Below, one piece after another: positions 12,001 to 18,079 of a stretch of DNA of 42,214 nucleotides (position 1 is the first letter of the stretch; the number at the start of each line of letters is the position of its first letter). The notes under the pieces were generated by a model. That model was not told the DNA's origin. It did not search any database and was given only the letters and a program-made list of their open reading frames with translations. A program made the translations under genes and the position numbers. This DNA comes from a virus: IMG/VR virus record IMGVR_UViG_3300032285_002718, positions 1 to 42,214 of that record; one strand, 5' to 3'.

Positions 12001-13722
12001 AACGTTGCACTAGGTTATCAAGCAGGTAAAGCAATTACCAGCGGTGCATATAACGTTGTAATTGGTGGCATTGATGGATCAACTATTGCTACATCAAGCA
12101 ACAATATTTTATTGTCAGACGGTCAAGGTAACTTACGTGCAGTATGGAACAGCGGTGGCGTATTAACACATCCTGGTCAGATTGCTATTACTAACATTAC
12201 TTCTGCAACAAGTACAGCAACAGGTGCATTAACAATCGCAGGTGGCCTAGGAGTTGCAGGTGATATCTATGCACGTAACATCTATGCTAACGGTACATTA
12301 GTTGGCACTGGTGGCGGTGGTGGTGGCGGTAGTGGTACTTCAACAAGTACTCCGTATATCAACGTTTATACAGCAACAGTTTCTGTATCAACATTAACTG
12401 GCGGTTTAACAACTGTTGGTGGTGCTGGTATTGGTAAAGATCTATTTGTTGGCGGTCCAGTTGTTATTGGTAACTCGAGTGTGTTTATTAATAGCGGTGC
12501 TAACCTAATAACACAAAACAATGCCATCCACGGCGGCGCAAGTATATCTAACGGTGTATATGCACAAGGTGGTAACATATTAGTTTACTCAAGTGACTAC
12601 TCACAAGCTAACTGGACTAAACTAAATTCATCTTACCAAGCAGGTAGTACATATAGCCCAGACGGTACACTAAATGCTTCCAAGTTAGTTGAAACAAGTG
12701 CTACAGGTAATCACTATTTCCAACAGGTTATTAGCCAAACTGGTCCAATAACTGTTAGCGTTTACATGCAGGCCGCTGATCGCACATACGGTGCAATTAA
12801 CGTAACAGTAGCAGGTGTAGCACATACAGCATGGTTTAACTTAACAACTGGTGTTGTAGCAAATACAGCCGCTGGATTATATCCAGTAACTGGTCGTATT
12901 GAATTAGTTCCATACGTAGGCACCGGTAACTGGTATCGTTGCTCATTAACTGTCAACGCACCAGGTACTGCAACTGCAACACTATTTGGTATCTATACAG
13001 CAATCGGTGCAGGTACAGTTATCAACGACAGCTTAACAAGTTACACAGGTACAGCAGGTTTTGGTATCTATGTATACGGTGCTCAAGCTGAACCAGGTTA
13101 TATAGCCGGTTACTATACAGCAACTACAGGAAGTGCTCTTCCTTCAACAAGCAATAACATCTACACAGGTGGTAGCTTGTTTGTTGCTACTACTGCAACT
13201 GTCGCAGGAAGTACTGTAACTACATACGCAAACTTGATGCAACAGTTCGGTGGTACAACAAACAACAGTCTAACTATTGCATCTGGTATTAACTCAGTAT
13301 CGACAATAACTGGTTCGTTAATTATAACTAACGGTGGTATTGGAGTTGGTGGTAACGTATATGTTGGTGGTACATTGTATGCAACTGCTAAGAGCTTCTT
13401 AATTGATCATCCAACTAAGCCAGGCCAGAAACTACAGTACGGTTCATTAGAAGGACCAGAAAATGGAGTTTATGTACGCGGTCGTTGCACATCGGGCGTA
13501 ATTGAATTACCAGATTACTGGACAGCGTTAGTTGATGAAAATTCTATAACAGTTGATATAACTCCAATTGGAAGTCATCAGAAACTGTATGTTGATCGTA
13601 TTGAAAACAACAAGATTTACATCGGTAACGAAAATATTATGAACAAGAAAATTAACTGTTTCTATACAGTATGGGCTGAACGTAAAGATGTAGGCAAGTT
13701 AGACGTAGAGGGAGAACTATAA
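43..13722 (+). CDS. Giant modular tail fibre protein (4559 aa)
   Basis: Very long Thr/Ser/Gly/Asn-rich fibre, presumably a trimeric host-recognition appendage on the virion. The N-terminus (MATNDDFIVKNGLVV) resembles T4-like cyanophage fibre N-termini. Most of the protein is a chain of two alternating short repeats (see the repeat entry). Inserted parts, by approximate residue: a DUF1565/pectate-lyase-like beta-helix starting at WYVSDVGNDTNDG (about 805-1070); a LamG/concanavalin-like domain (about 1089-1275); the rest of the beta-helix unit with HQFGAELRCIGS and GDFRVGSSF (about 1290-1400); four copies of a larger unit containing DKVIYxST or similar; YadA-head-like NTxxGxxAG repeats (about 3900-4030); a seven-Gly hinge (about 4090); a jelly-roll, carbohydrate-binding-like domain (about 4182-4370); and a conserved C-terminal domain beginning SFLIDHPTKPG and containing LEGPENGVYVRG. 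It lacks an S74 end. The start follows the ribosome site GAGAGGG at 30-36. The fibre assignment is secure; the receptor is unknown. Confidence 0.9.
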   Translation: MATNDDFIVKNGLVVRAASSTYQSTSTTTGAIVTPGGLGIGQNATIGGQLNVDSTSSFASQLQVGGITKVLSTAINTATVVPDGNALQVAGGIYAANINISGIGLIKGSQILTQADGFKGGVISQPLIINTNTQSTSTSSGALTTPGGIGFGGNLNVGGNAWVTGTMYLSSDIYYQTQHLLANITTSPGPGIVSKVTFNGYTATIITTNTGVLSVTGGTGINVDNPNGNITVSNIGVTAIQAGTDITVDYNTGTVTVSDASTLQSVLTRGNGTDQQVFLNNTAIGTDLYTTNVLNVLGSIGANMLNVASTSYIGGAIVVTTSNINRYVGGIITNTLRIQNTTSSVSTTTGALVVDGGVGIGQDLNVGGSLFIQGGITVLGSYTTVTVNSTQTVFTDPVIDLGSGYNNRPLAINDGLDRGLLLHYNTGSNSTYDTHAFIGRQASTGQLVFLTDVLPGGNENVPNPYTGNPGTMKLGQLVLVSPTASTSTQAGALTVVGGVGIQGDLNVGGSAYLGNTYDNGNRVVTNVNVTSTLYTVSNAGSGIAVQSTVVTGSFVTVNLTNTGIVGLFGSSGISIAGFTATNGMITGVSTITNTGVLTVSATGDLSTTFSAPLGQAYNSGNVTVINNSTLQTVTDRGFTTTNQLNITNTATSMIVTGTTVTIQPGPGNYALNVAGGITATTLYIAQAGFINNAQIITSATINSFSGGTINNSLYIASTATSTSSNTGALRVAGGVGFQSALNVGGTITAFNTGTAFNSYGNAYFSSTIYVNTVSALTLGLDLVSVGTGTVNINGIDILHYDTDIWYVSDVGNDTNDGRRTASAFKTIKKALSVASAGQIVYIEPGTYTEIFPLTIPAGVTVKGSGLRSTIVQPTSGTNTQDAFLLNGETTITDFTVTGFYKPGYAFRFAAGAIITTKSPYIERFSVITKGSVTSATDPFGYAQADAGGGAYLDASVLSVGSLEPAVLFNEATFIVPNAVGIYMTNGVRSELLNGFVYFASTAINAQAGATGVSGFGQTRIKLSGASGSFAAGDVLNYKDSTGNTLAQGTITTASNGYVYMNGPVWGFATVADRTPKTVTPIGTAKQSSTQKKFGASSAYFDGSSGYLQVLSDIDLQFGVNSFTFEAWIYINSNGTTQTLFNKGTSSTQQVMLQINSTAHLSAYWGIANAVGTTALSLNTWYHVAMTHDATLSRVAVYVNGVIDGFSIGAVANVNSIDSLNIGADALSSNFFNGYMDEIRISNVARYGSSYTVPTAAQASDVSTVLMLHCDSGNNSISFIDDGVATQTVFSTGTSPQTATRITLADYHQFGAELRCIGSAAVYGNKGVVANGTGTDLKLIAFNMSFIGAGGDLTNDSTLVVQTNEVTQTKGGIVYYQTVDQFGDFRVGSSFLVNERTGAVSFGNANVNLSSINELIITDGTNNATILPSSISVGNLSLSGGTIGSLTGNLTLAPDSGNLVIINSGAQVNGALTISGAFAVPSTQASTSTQTGALTVIGGAGIGGAVYAGSTITTYSAAGSTSSILNNAVTVPNGGIGAQTLYLTQSGYIGGYAIVTTASIGASLGGIVPNALHITAIAQSTSTTTGALVVDGGVGIGGNLTVGGNLNLLGGGSVLTNVSATTDAYIGASVTKAGTTATINIVNLGVQSLSTGSGLAVSATTGTITISSIETLDSVVARNSATSQIITMSNVAYSTSTIAGNALAVTGGIGASHLYLSNDGWINGAQIVTSSTIGSFVGGQAVTSPLQITSTATYALQVGGGALIGGNTVIQGSLQVAGTVTSINSTSVDIGNKVIFLSTLSGAPIQTAGAGIVVGKDDGIENDRWASLLFDGGAGPAGNWIVKAGLNPYFDSYYGIGSVSLQWNSAYIKTINASSVLSTSSAYSTSTISGNALQVTGGIGARSIYLTTDGYIGGFPIVTSGNISTYAGTYDGATPIHNPLQVVNTSSSTSITTGALQVSGGTGILLDLWVGGSGYFAKNITVTNTATIQSTTLATSPVTGALKVSGGVGVLGNIWAGSTIQSNSDITAGGNFISAGGNLNFTNTQTGATINSYSPLTITGASGTAGVALGLTLQTTNGQIVIQGANGVAIASALTVTGTVVYQAQETNTFGQLTVSTQTGAIVAVGGIATGDSVYAGNNITANNIISSTAVAISSSTIAGNAITAPSGGLGARSLYLTDQGYINGALIVTTATINQYSGGTIGNTLNLSNTTNSLSTQTGALTVAGGVGIGKDVNIGGSLYLQGDLYVDGNQTIVNQNSIQTGDKVIYVSTGAVSAILASGSGLAVGKPGAIRSSLFFDGVSSWASNVSINPSGLGIGLGTYSNAWSYGYFNTLKLVGNTTSTNTLTGSLQVLGGIAATENLYLGTNRTSTLTNTYNALTTLGGAYIGGQLTITGPDAWLAGSPILTANNTYQVNFQNTTDATNTQTAAVTVAGGLGVGSTLIVGGQQYITSLLESTVTNTQNALVVSGGIYSDMLMVNQIATVNGGVVITTATIGNFSFNGGTINKPIIINSATQATSTITGALQVTNGGAGIGGNVYIGGSLWVQANSSTFKTITVGTATITTGTVSSAIFNTATQAGNALQVVGGVYAGYLNVKNQAWINGSPVITAATINSFSGGTINNPLAINDATQATSTTTGALKVINGGLGVGGNIWSGGYFEFVDPFTASYDGYFGINTGLNAINIGSNNTNLPLAFVQNKNEIGRITVYNASGGAQGAVLGVGNTTPQYGIHLNASSAGTWNWIQTANTMTNLMSLNNTLENALGIGSQDISKLAFAAFNPNGDGTTFEHWIASGQQNAGTASALVFAGGAWDNNLNTNTTVEWARFLANGTFSAKGNIVTTAAGASTATIGTNAMQVSGGGWFGSLNVTGAAWVGNSKVITAATIASYNFNGGTITTPLYVNTTTQAVNNSSGAIRTSGGISAVGNIYAGANFYGNLIATNVTATNINTQGNPLTVGGIVTISTTTDQTGAGTGALQVSGGASITQSLYVGSSFLSTNTIAGNAIQVPNGGIGAVNLYLSGNGYIGNAQIVTSANINSFSGGTINNALTIANATQSVSTTTGAITITNGGLGMGGNLWVGGNANVLGSLFLTGDLYVDGTQTFVNSTNIQTGDKVIYLSTASGNAALAINSGIAIGNTVSPYASMLFDGINAWVSQGSINPSTSGGWSLGSSTLPWNTFYGITGRFSGAVDSTTTQTGSLQVVGGAGIGKSLTVGNTATVQSTLYNLTSATGNAIYTPGGIGAKYLTIDTNAYVNGSAVITVANIGGYAYNGGYVNNAIVVNSTTNATAALNTGSIVTYGGLAVTKDTYHGGLVAIASTLSNTGTIAGNALQVTGGIGANTLYIATAGYIGTSPIITAANINSFSGGTINAALTINNGTQAVSTQTGALIVQNGGVGIGGNLYTGGFAAVGQAYNTPGTLGNTASGSLQVLGGAGIAGNLTVASNGYFGGNVGINTAVPNQALEVNGNIVAGAYNYSRVQITNAGGSQAIYEIATTETTPRWQIGRDLLGIGTSGIAFMNANQTFGTGGAAIGAVSGLNGSIGFYSTNGTSMTLRGIIDSGAAGGNMGIGATSNLQGKLHLSGSASSGYGLYATGGNIDHVFRSGNAGQYVDVQVTRTGGGAQSDWRVGVAGAASNFIGTAAQGDAVMSYSTNMIIANQSNYEMARFGNGTFTISTATAAVSTQSGSIVTYGGVGIGGDLFVAATANITGTTVISQSIASTSSIAGNALQVTGGIGAKSIYLTNSSWINGYQIVTTQNIGAFSGAFNGGTITAPLFIANTADSGSTSSGALYTTGGVGISRQLYVGGITTLANTLNVTGQTNLLVATQSNSTVTGSLVVTNGGIGLGGNIWTGGNINFATNVGKVRWQTIQLAVGDDGGAGQGSIFLNGGNSGFPATTSSAQTVAIGAYAGPTVSGAQNTLVGNSAGYSLTGGTANTIFGQNAGYYIAAGTNNTIVGSGAGNGNSTTLSSSVAIGYQALQQSIGTQNVALGYQAGKAITSGAYNVVIGGIDGSTIATSSNNILLSDGQGNLRAVWNSGGVLTHPGQIAITNITSATSTATGALTIAGGLGVAGDIYARNIYANGTLVGTGGGGGGGSGTSTSTPYINVYTATVSVSTLTGGLTTVGGAGIGKDLFVGGPVVIGNSSVFINSGANLITQNNAIHGGASISNGVYAQGGNILVYSSDYSQANWTKLNSSYQAGSTYSPDGTLNASKLVETSATGNHYFQQVISQTGPITVSVYMQAADRTYGAINVTVAGVAHTAWFNLTTGVVANTAAGLYPVTGRIELVPYVGTGNWYRCSLTVNAPGTATATLFGIYTAIGAGTVINDSLTSYTGTAGFGIYVYGAQAEPGYIAGYYTATTGSALPSTSNNIYTGGSLFVATTATVAGSTVTTYANLMQQFGGTTNNSLTIASGINSVSTITGSLIITNGGIGVGGNVYVGGTLYATAKSFLIDHPTKPGQKLQYGSLEGPENGVYVRGRCTSGVIELPDYWTALVDENSITVDITPIGSHQKLYVDRIENNKIYIGNENIMNKKINCFYTVWAERKDVGKLDVEGEL
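91..13380 (+). repeat. Degenerate protein-level repeat array within the giant fibre gene
   Basis: Two repeat types recur through the gene. Type A has the form STSTxTGALxVxGGVGIGxxLxVGG; I count about 29 recognisable copies by eye. Type B has the form TIAGNALxVTGGIGAxxLYL followed by GYIxGxxIVT and a SFSGGTI segment, with about 14 copies. They mostly alternate, giving a period of a few hundred bases. At DNA level the copies are diverged through synonymous changes, although short strings such as ggtggtattggt recur often. A larger unit is present in four versions, near 1150-1460, 5340-5650, 6755-7040 and 9300-9590. The array reads as old duplication within the gene, not as a recent tandem expansion. 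Confidence 0.85.
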
Positions 13723-14375
13723 TGTCAATTAATATTGGACCATTTATACCTTTATCGGGTTTGGTCTTTATGGCCGACCCTCGCAATACTAAATGCTATC
13801 CGGGTACAGGCACTGCCGCATACAATCAGGTAGACAACCAAGCATTGACTTTAAGTTCAGCAAGTGCATGGTCAGGAAACTATTTTACTCCAGGTGCCGC
13901 TTATACTGTCAGCAGTAATAACTCTTATAGTTTAACGCTTAGTTCAGGTTATACTGTAATACAGTTTATGAACTTGACAACAAAAGCAGGCGGCACATTT
14001 GGTTACACATCTGGCTCAAATACTGCAAACTTGTACATGGGTAACGGAAACGTAATGCAGTGGGGATCGTACTTAACAGGCGGTACCTTAAACTCAAACA
14101 CTACAGTTCCTACAGGTGTGTGGCATAGCTGGGCAGGAAGTTTTAGTGGTACTGGATCGCCCGGCGGAACAGGAACAAGCAAAATTTATTATAATGGTGT
14201 GTTAGACAACCAAGGCAGTTTAGCAGGATCTGCAAGTATAGCGGGCAATTTCCAGCTGTTTTATAGTGGACCTCCTAACGGACAGATAGGACCTACATTA
14301 TTCTATAGCAGAGTACTAAGCGATACAGAAGTAAGAACAGTCTTTCAGGCATATCGCGCAAGTTTTGGAATATAA
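13722..14375 (+). CDS. LamG/concanavalin-like virion protein
   Basis: A 217-residue protein that looks like a single laminin-G/concanavalin-type beta sandwich, a fold that often binds glycans in phage adhesins. Supporting signs are the opening GLVFMADPRNTKCYPG, the central VPTGVWHSWAGSF, KIYYNGVLDNQG, and the closing LFYSRVLSDTEVRTVFQAYR, the classic end of such domains. The ATG shares one base with the stop of the giant fibre gene (TAATG), and a GAGGGAGAA ribosome site lies just upstream, so the two are probably translationally coupled. It is most likely a fibre tip or fibre-associated adhesin. No catalytic motif is visible. Confidence 0.7.
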   Translation: MSINIGPFIPLSGLVFMADPRNTKCYPGTGTAAYNQVDNQALTLSSASAWSGNYFTPGAAYTVSSNNSYSLTLSSGYTVIQFMNLTTKAGGTFGYTSGSNTANLYMGNGNVMQWGSYLTGGTLNSNTTVPTGVWHSWAGSFSGTGSPGGTGTSKIYYNGVLDNQGSLAGSASIAGNFQLFYSGPPNGQIGPTLFYSRVLSDTEVRTVFQAYRASFGI

Positions 14376-14382
14376 TAGACCA

Positions 14383-14389
14383 ATAAATA
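14383..14389 (+). promoter_or_regulatory. T4-type late promoter motif ATAAATA
   Basis: ATAAATA lies in the 36-base gap before the S74 fibre gene. By the T4 rule transcription would start near 14395, giving a short leader of about 17 bases before the ATG at 14412. Confidence 0.6.
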
Positions 14390-14411
14390 CAGGAACATAA
14401 CGGAATAAGAG

Positions 14412-16928
14412 ATGGCATATACCGATCGTAATATTTTAATAACGCCAAACATTGGTTCAAGCACTGCTGAGCCGATTATAAGGTTTACTGGTGGTGCCGC
14501 TGCCAGCTCTGCATCTACATACATACGTGTACTTGATAACGGTACACAAGCATGGGAAGGAACAAGCGGTCAGTTACAAAGTGTTATTGATAGCATGGCT
14601 GGTAACATTTATGCTGTTACAGACACCAGCGGTATTCCAAGCCTAGTAATACAAGCAACAGGTCAAGTACAAATTGCACCGTATCAGGGCATTACCTACG
14701 TTGGTTCTTATACTGCACCAACACAAAGTACAACGACAGGTACTGGTGCTCTAGTAGTTGCCGGCGGGCTAGGAATTTCTGGCAACTTAAACATTGGCGG
14801 ATCATTTGCCTTAAGTGCTAACTTGGCAATTGGCGGATCAGGATCGACATACGGTCTTAACGTTAGCACAACAACTAACGTAGCTGGTTATTTTTATAAC
14901 TCAGGTAATTCACAAGGAGTTGCTGTACAAGTTGGAGCCAGTACATATCCGCTAGGATTTGGCCTAAACAGCTATAATAACGCAGGCACTACTTATGTTA
15001 TGGGTACTGGTTATAATGCTCAAGTACAACTTAGCTCAGGTAACTTAAACTTTTTAGTTTCAAGCGCAAGTCAGTCATCTGGCGCACTTGCAACACAACT
15101 AAACGGATTAACAGTTAGTGCAACTGGTATATCAGTACCACAATCAACAGCTATTACTGTTACATCAGGTGTTGCATCAACAGGTACCGGCGCTATTGTT
15201 ACATACGGCGGCATTAGTGCGGGCGGCGGCATTGTAACAGCAGGCGATGCTTATCATAGTGGTGTACGTATTGGTACAGGACAGTCAAGTATTTCAACTA
15301 ACTTGGTTATTGGTACAGCGGCTGGTGCAAACTTATTAACAGGCGGTACTAACGCATTGATTGGTTATTATGCAGGTAACGCATTAACAAGTTCTGCAGG
15401 TAATACAGCAATTGGTTATCAAGCACTTTTAGCACAAACTGCCACAGGCGGTAACAATACTGCTATCGGTTATCAGGCAATGTATACTGCTAACAATACT
15501 GGTATGACCAACAACGTGGCTATTGGGTATCGTGCGCTAGGTACAGGTAACGGTGGTTTCTACAGTAATACAGCAATCGGTTATCAGTCTGGTTTCCAAA
15601 TGGCCGGCGGATATCAAAATACTCTAATTGGTTATAACTCAGGTAACTCGTTAACCGGCGGTGCAAATAATACACTGGTAGGATACGGAGCTGGTTCAAG
15701 TATTGGTGCAAACATCAACAATGCTGTTATACTCGGTAGTGCCAGTGGCGGTACTGCGGTAAACAACGCTATTATTATTTCAGACGGTGCAGGTAACATT
15801 AGATTATCTAGTGACGGCTCAGGTAACTGGTCAATTGGTGCAACAACAGCGGCATCAGGTGTTGCAGGTGTTGGCGCATTAGCAGTAAGCGGCGGCGTTG
15901 ATATTGCTTCAGGTCTAACCCTTCGTGGTGCATTATATATTGGCGGCTCTGCAGGTACAAGCGGGTATGCACTAACATCAACTGGTACTGGCCTAGCATG
16001 GGCACAAACTGGTGTAAGTATTGCAAACATTACAACCAATGCTACTTACTATCCAGCATTTACTAACTCAGTAAGTGGTGCTATTACAACACTTAACGTT
16101 AACAGTGCCGCTCTTACATATAACCCAAGTACTGGTACATTAAATTCAACTATATTCATTGCTGGTACTACTTTCCAAGGCCCAATTGGTTCTGGTGTTA
16201 CTGCTTATTCAGGAAACTTTACAAGTATTAACGGATCTGGATTATTATCAGTTAGCGCAACAGGTCAAACACATACAATAACAGGCGCAACATCAGGTGC
16301 GCTGACTATCAATAACAACTCGGCGGCCAACGGTGCAGGTGTTTGTTTACAGGTTAACGGCTCTGGCGATATAAACATCACAACTGGCGGTAGTTTATTC
16401 TTTGGTAACTACAGTTACGCCGCTGGTTCATATATCCGCGGAAACAGCGGTAGTGAAATTTATATCTATCGTACAGGTAACAACTTGTTCCAAACAAACG
16501 GAACAGGTGCAATGCAGGTTAACGGTGTACTATATGTAACCGGCGACTTGTATACTAACACTTCTGATATTAGATTAAAAACTGTACTTGCTCCTATAAC
16601 AAACGCAAGTGCAAAATTAAGAACACTTGATACATTTACCTACGTTAATAACGAACTTGCTATTAGCCTAGGACACAAATCTACCAAAGAACAAGTTGGT
16701 TTGAATGCGGCACAAGTACAAGCAGTACAGCCCGAAGCAGTGGGCCTAGCGGCAATTGACGTTACGTCAGATTACGAATCAAAATCAGGCAAAAATTACC
16801 TAACTATCCAGTATGATAGATTAGTACCGTTAGTGGTTGCAGGACACAACGAGCATTCAGACGAAATTGCCGCACTAAAAGAAGAAGTTGCGCAATTAAA
16901 AGCATTAGTAGCACAGCTACTCAAATAA
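14412..16928 (+). CDS. Tail fibre with C-terminal S74 self-cleaving chaperone domain
   Basis: An 838-residue fibre. After a distinct N-terminal part (MAYTDRNILITPNIGSS) come type A repeats like those of the giant fibre. YadA-head-like repeats follow (about residues 290-465: NTAIGYQAL, NVAIGYRAL, NTLIGYNSG), then a variable region. The end is an intramolecular chaperone of the peptidase S74 family: TSDIRLK places the predicted cleavage serine at residue 718, and GLNAAQVQAVQPEAV, YDRLVPLVV and a terminal coiled coil (EEVAQLKALVAQLLK) follow. In this family the domain drives trimerisation of the shaft and is then cut off. This is one of several fibre-type genes in the cluster, and probably a side or long fibre component. 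Confidence 0.9.
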   Translation: MAYTDRNILITPNIGSSTAEPIIRFTGGAAASSASTYIRVLDNGTQAWEGTSGQLQSVIDSMAGNIYAVTDTSGIPSLVIQATGQVQIAPYQGITYVGSYTAPTQSTTTGTGALVVAGGLGISGNLNIGGSFALSANLAIGGSGSTYGLNVSTTTNVAGYFYNSGNSQGVAVQVGASTYPLGFGLNSYNNAGTTYVMGTGYNAQVQLSSGNLNFLVSSASQSSGALATQLNGLTVSATGISVPQSTAITVTSGVASTGTGAIVTYGGISAGGGIVTAGDAYHSGVRIGTGQSSISTNLVIGTAAGANLLTGGTNALIGYYAGNALTSSAGNTAIGYQALLAQTATGGNNTAIGYQAMYTANNTGMTNNVAIGYRALGTGNGGFYSNTAIGYQSGFQMAGGYQNTLIGYNSGNSLTGGANNTLVGYGAGSSIGANINNAVILGSASGGTAVNNAIIISDGAGNIRLSSDGSGNWSIGATTAASGVAGVGALAVSGGVDIASGLTLRGALYIGGSAGTSGYALTSTGTGLAWAQTGVSIANITTNATYYPAFTNSVSGAITTLNVNSAALTYNPSTGTLNSTIFIAGTTFQGPIGSGVTAYSGNFTSINGSGLLSVSATGQTHTITGATSGALTINNNSAANGAGVCLQVNGSGDINITTGGSLFFGNYSYAAGSYIRGNSGSEIYIYRTGNNLFQTNGTGAMQVNGVLYVTGDLYTNTSDIRLKTVLAPITNASAKLRTLDTFTYVNNELAISLGHKSTKEQVGLNAAQVQAVQPEAVGLAAIDVTSDYESKSGKNYLTIQYDRLVPLVVAGHNEHSDEIAALKEEVAQLKALVAQLLK

Positions 16929-16931
16929 ATA
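16925..16931 (+). promoter_or_regulatory. T4-type late promoter motif ATAAATA
   Basis: ATAAATA overlaps the stop codon of the S74 fibre gene. It is followed by an AGAGGAAA ribosome site at 16941-16948 and the ATG at 16954. The predicted leader is about 17 bases. Confidence 0.55.
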
Positions 16932-16953
16932 ATAGTAACAAGAGGAAACTAAA

Positions 16954-18078
16954 ATGGCATTATACATTGGTAACACCAACATTATTCCGGGCATTTACCC
17001 ATTACCTAGCGCAGACTCATACTCTAGGGGTGCTACTCTAGTAACTGACGGATCTGTAGCGTTCTGGACATACCCAGGTAGCCCGTCAGGCAACCCACAA
17101 GCTGGTTACAGATATCGTAGTATTCTTACTCACGGTTTTAGCTCTGCAGGTTACAAAGGCGGTAACTCATGGCGTGCTCTTAATAAAACATGGCATTTAA
17201 CTGATATTACTTACTATTGCGGTGAGCAGTTAATGTATACCGGTGACTACATGGACGGTTTCTTCTCAGATTATAACGCATATCCGCTAGGAACAAATAA
17301 CGGATTTGGCGGTGCGGCATCGCACACTGACAGCTACAACTTGTACACAGGTATTAACCGTGCTAAAACAAGTGGTACATTTAGTCCGTTCTCCTTTGGT
17401 TATGCAGGTGACGAACCTGGCGCTAACGGTGTAGGATACGGAACTGTAGGCGGATGGGACATGTCAGTTGCTCGTCGTGCTCACGGTGCGTCAAGCGCGG
17501 CAACATACCAGTATGGTTATTGCACAGGCGGCGGCCCAAGCTCAACAGAAAAAATGCACTTCCCAACAGAAATTATGTATACTGTAACAGGTAACAATCG
17601 TGGTGGCGGTCCAACTTCAGGTTGCGGTGGCCAAGATTATTCTTGGTTCTCTATCGGCGGCGGCTCATCAGGTGTTAGCCATTCGAGCGATGCTTGGTTT
17701 GGAAGCCCAACACAGTTTACTACAGACGGTTTCATGAAATTCTTAAGCACTAAGTATGGTTGGCACTATACTGGTACACAGTCTAATGCACAGCAAAACC
17801 GTGTACAGTTTAACGAAACGAACGGAAACGCTATTGCTTACTTTAACCAAATTTCAGCTTATGGCGAGGACGTTATGATGGCCGGACAAGATTGGGGTTA
17901 CATGACTGGTAACTATGACGGTAATCAAAATAACAAGTGCGATAAGACAACTTATAACAACAACGCACAAACACGCATGTCAGCGGCAACACGCAACAAA
18001 GGTCACTACGGTGCAAGTTCAGGTTGCGCTTCAAGTGCGGCAGCTACAGTAGCAAGTTCAGGACGTCCAGGAGTTTAA
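16954..18078 (+). CDS. Putative tail/adhesin protein, Gly/Ser/Tyr-rich
   Basis: A 374-residue protein opening MALYIGNTNIIPGIYPLP. It is rich in Gly, Ser, Tyr, Asn and Trp, with a fairly regular spacing of aromatic and GG motifs (YRSILTHGFSSAGYKGG, YCGEQLMYTGDYMDG, GGWDMSVARRAHG, YQYGYCTGGG, FPTEIMYTV). It resembles structural proteins I know from T4-like cyanophages that begin with a similar YRS-x-x-THG block. The repetitive GG/aromatic pattern could form a beta-propeller (kelch-like), but I cannot confirm this. The C-terminus is Ala/Ser-rich and low in complexity. Position after the fibres and before an operon of unknowns suggests a baseplate- or fibre-associated virion protein. No enzyme motif is visible. 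Confidence 0.55.
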   Translation: MALYIGNTNIIPGIYPLPSADSYSRGATLVTDGSVAFWTYPGSPSGNPQAGYRYRSILTHGFSSAGYKGGNSWRALNKTWHLTDITYYCGEQLMYTGDYMDGFFSDYNAYPLGTNNGFGGAASHTDSYNLYTGINRAKTSGTFSPFSFGYAGDEPGANGVGYGTVGGWDMSVARRAHGASSAATYQYGYCTGGGPSSTEKMHFPTEIMYTVTGNNRGGGPTSGCGGQDYSWFSIGGGSSGVSHSSDAWFGSPTQFTTDGFMKFLSTKYGWHYTGTQSNAQQNRVQFNETNGNAIAYFNQISAYGEDVMMAGQDWGYMTGNYDGNQNNKCDKTTYNNNAQTRMSAATRNKGHYGASSGCASSAAATVASSGRPGV

Positions 18079-18079
18079 T

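Noticed and set aside
1352-12956. Many open frames of 60-110 codons on the minus strand and alternative plus frames across the giant fibre gene
   Set aside because: They follow from the Thr/Gly/Asn-rich codon bias of the repeats. They lack ribosome sites and their products are low-complexity shadows.
91-13380. CRISPR-like or tandem DNA repeat array
   Set aside because: Repeats are protein-level, irregularly spaced and in one open frame, with no constant direct repeat and unique spacers.
43-18078. Diversity-generating retroelement target in the fibre/LamG genes
   Set aside because: No reverse transcriptase and no template/variable repeat pair are visible. It could only be excluded fully with the whole genome.
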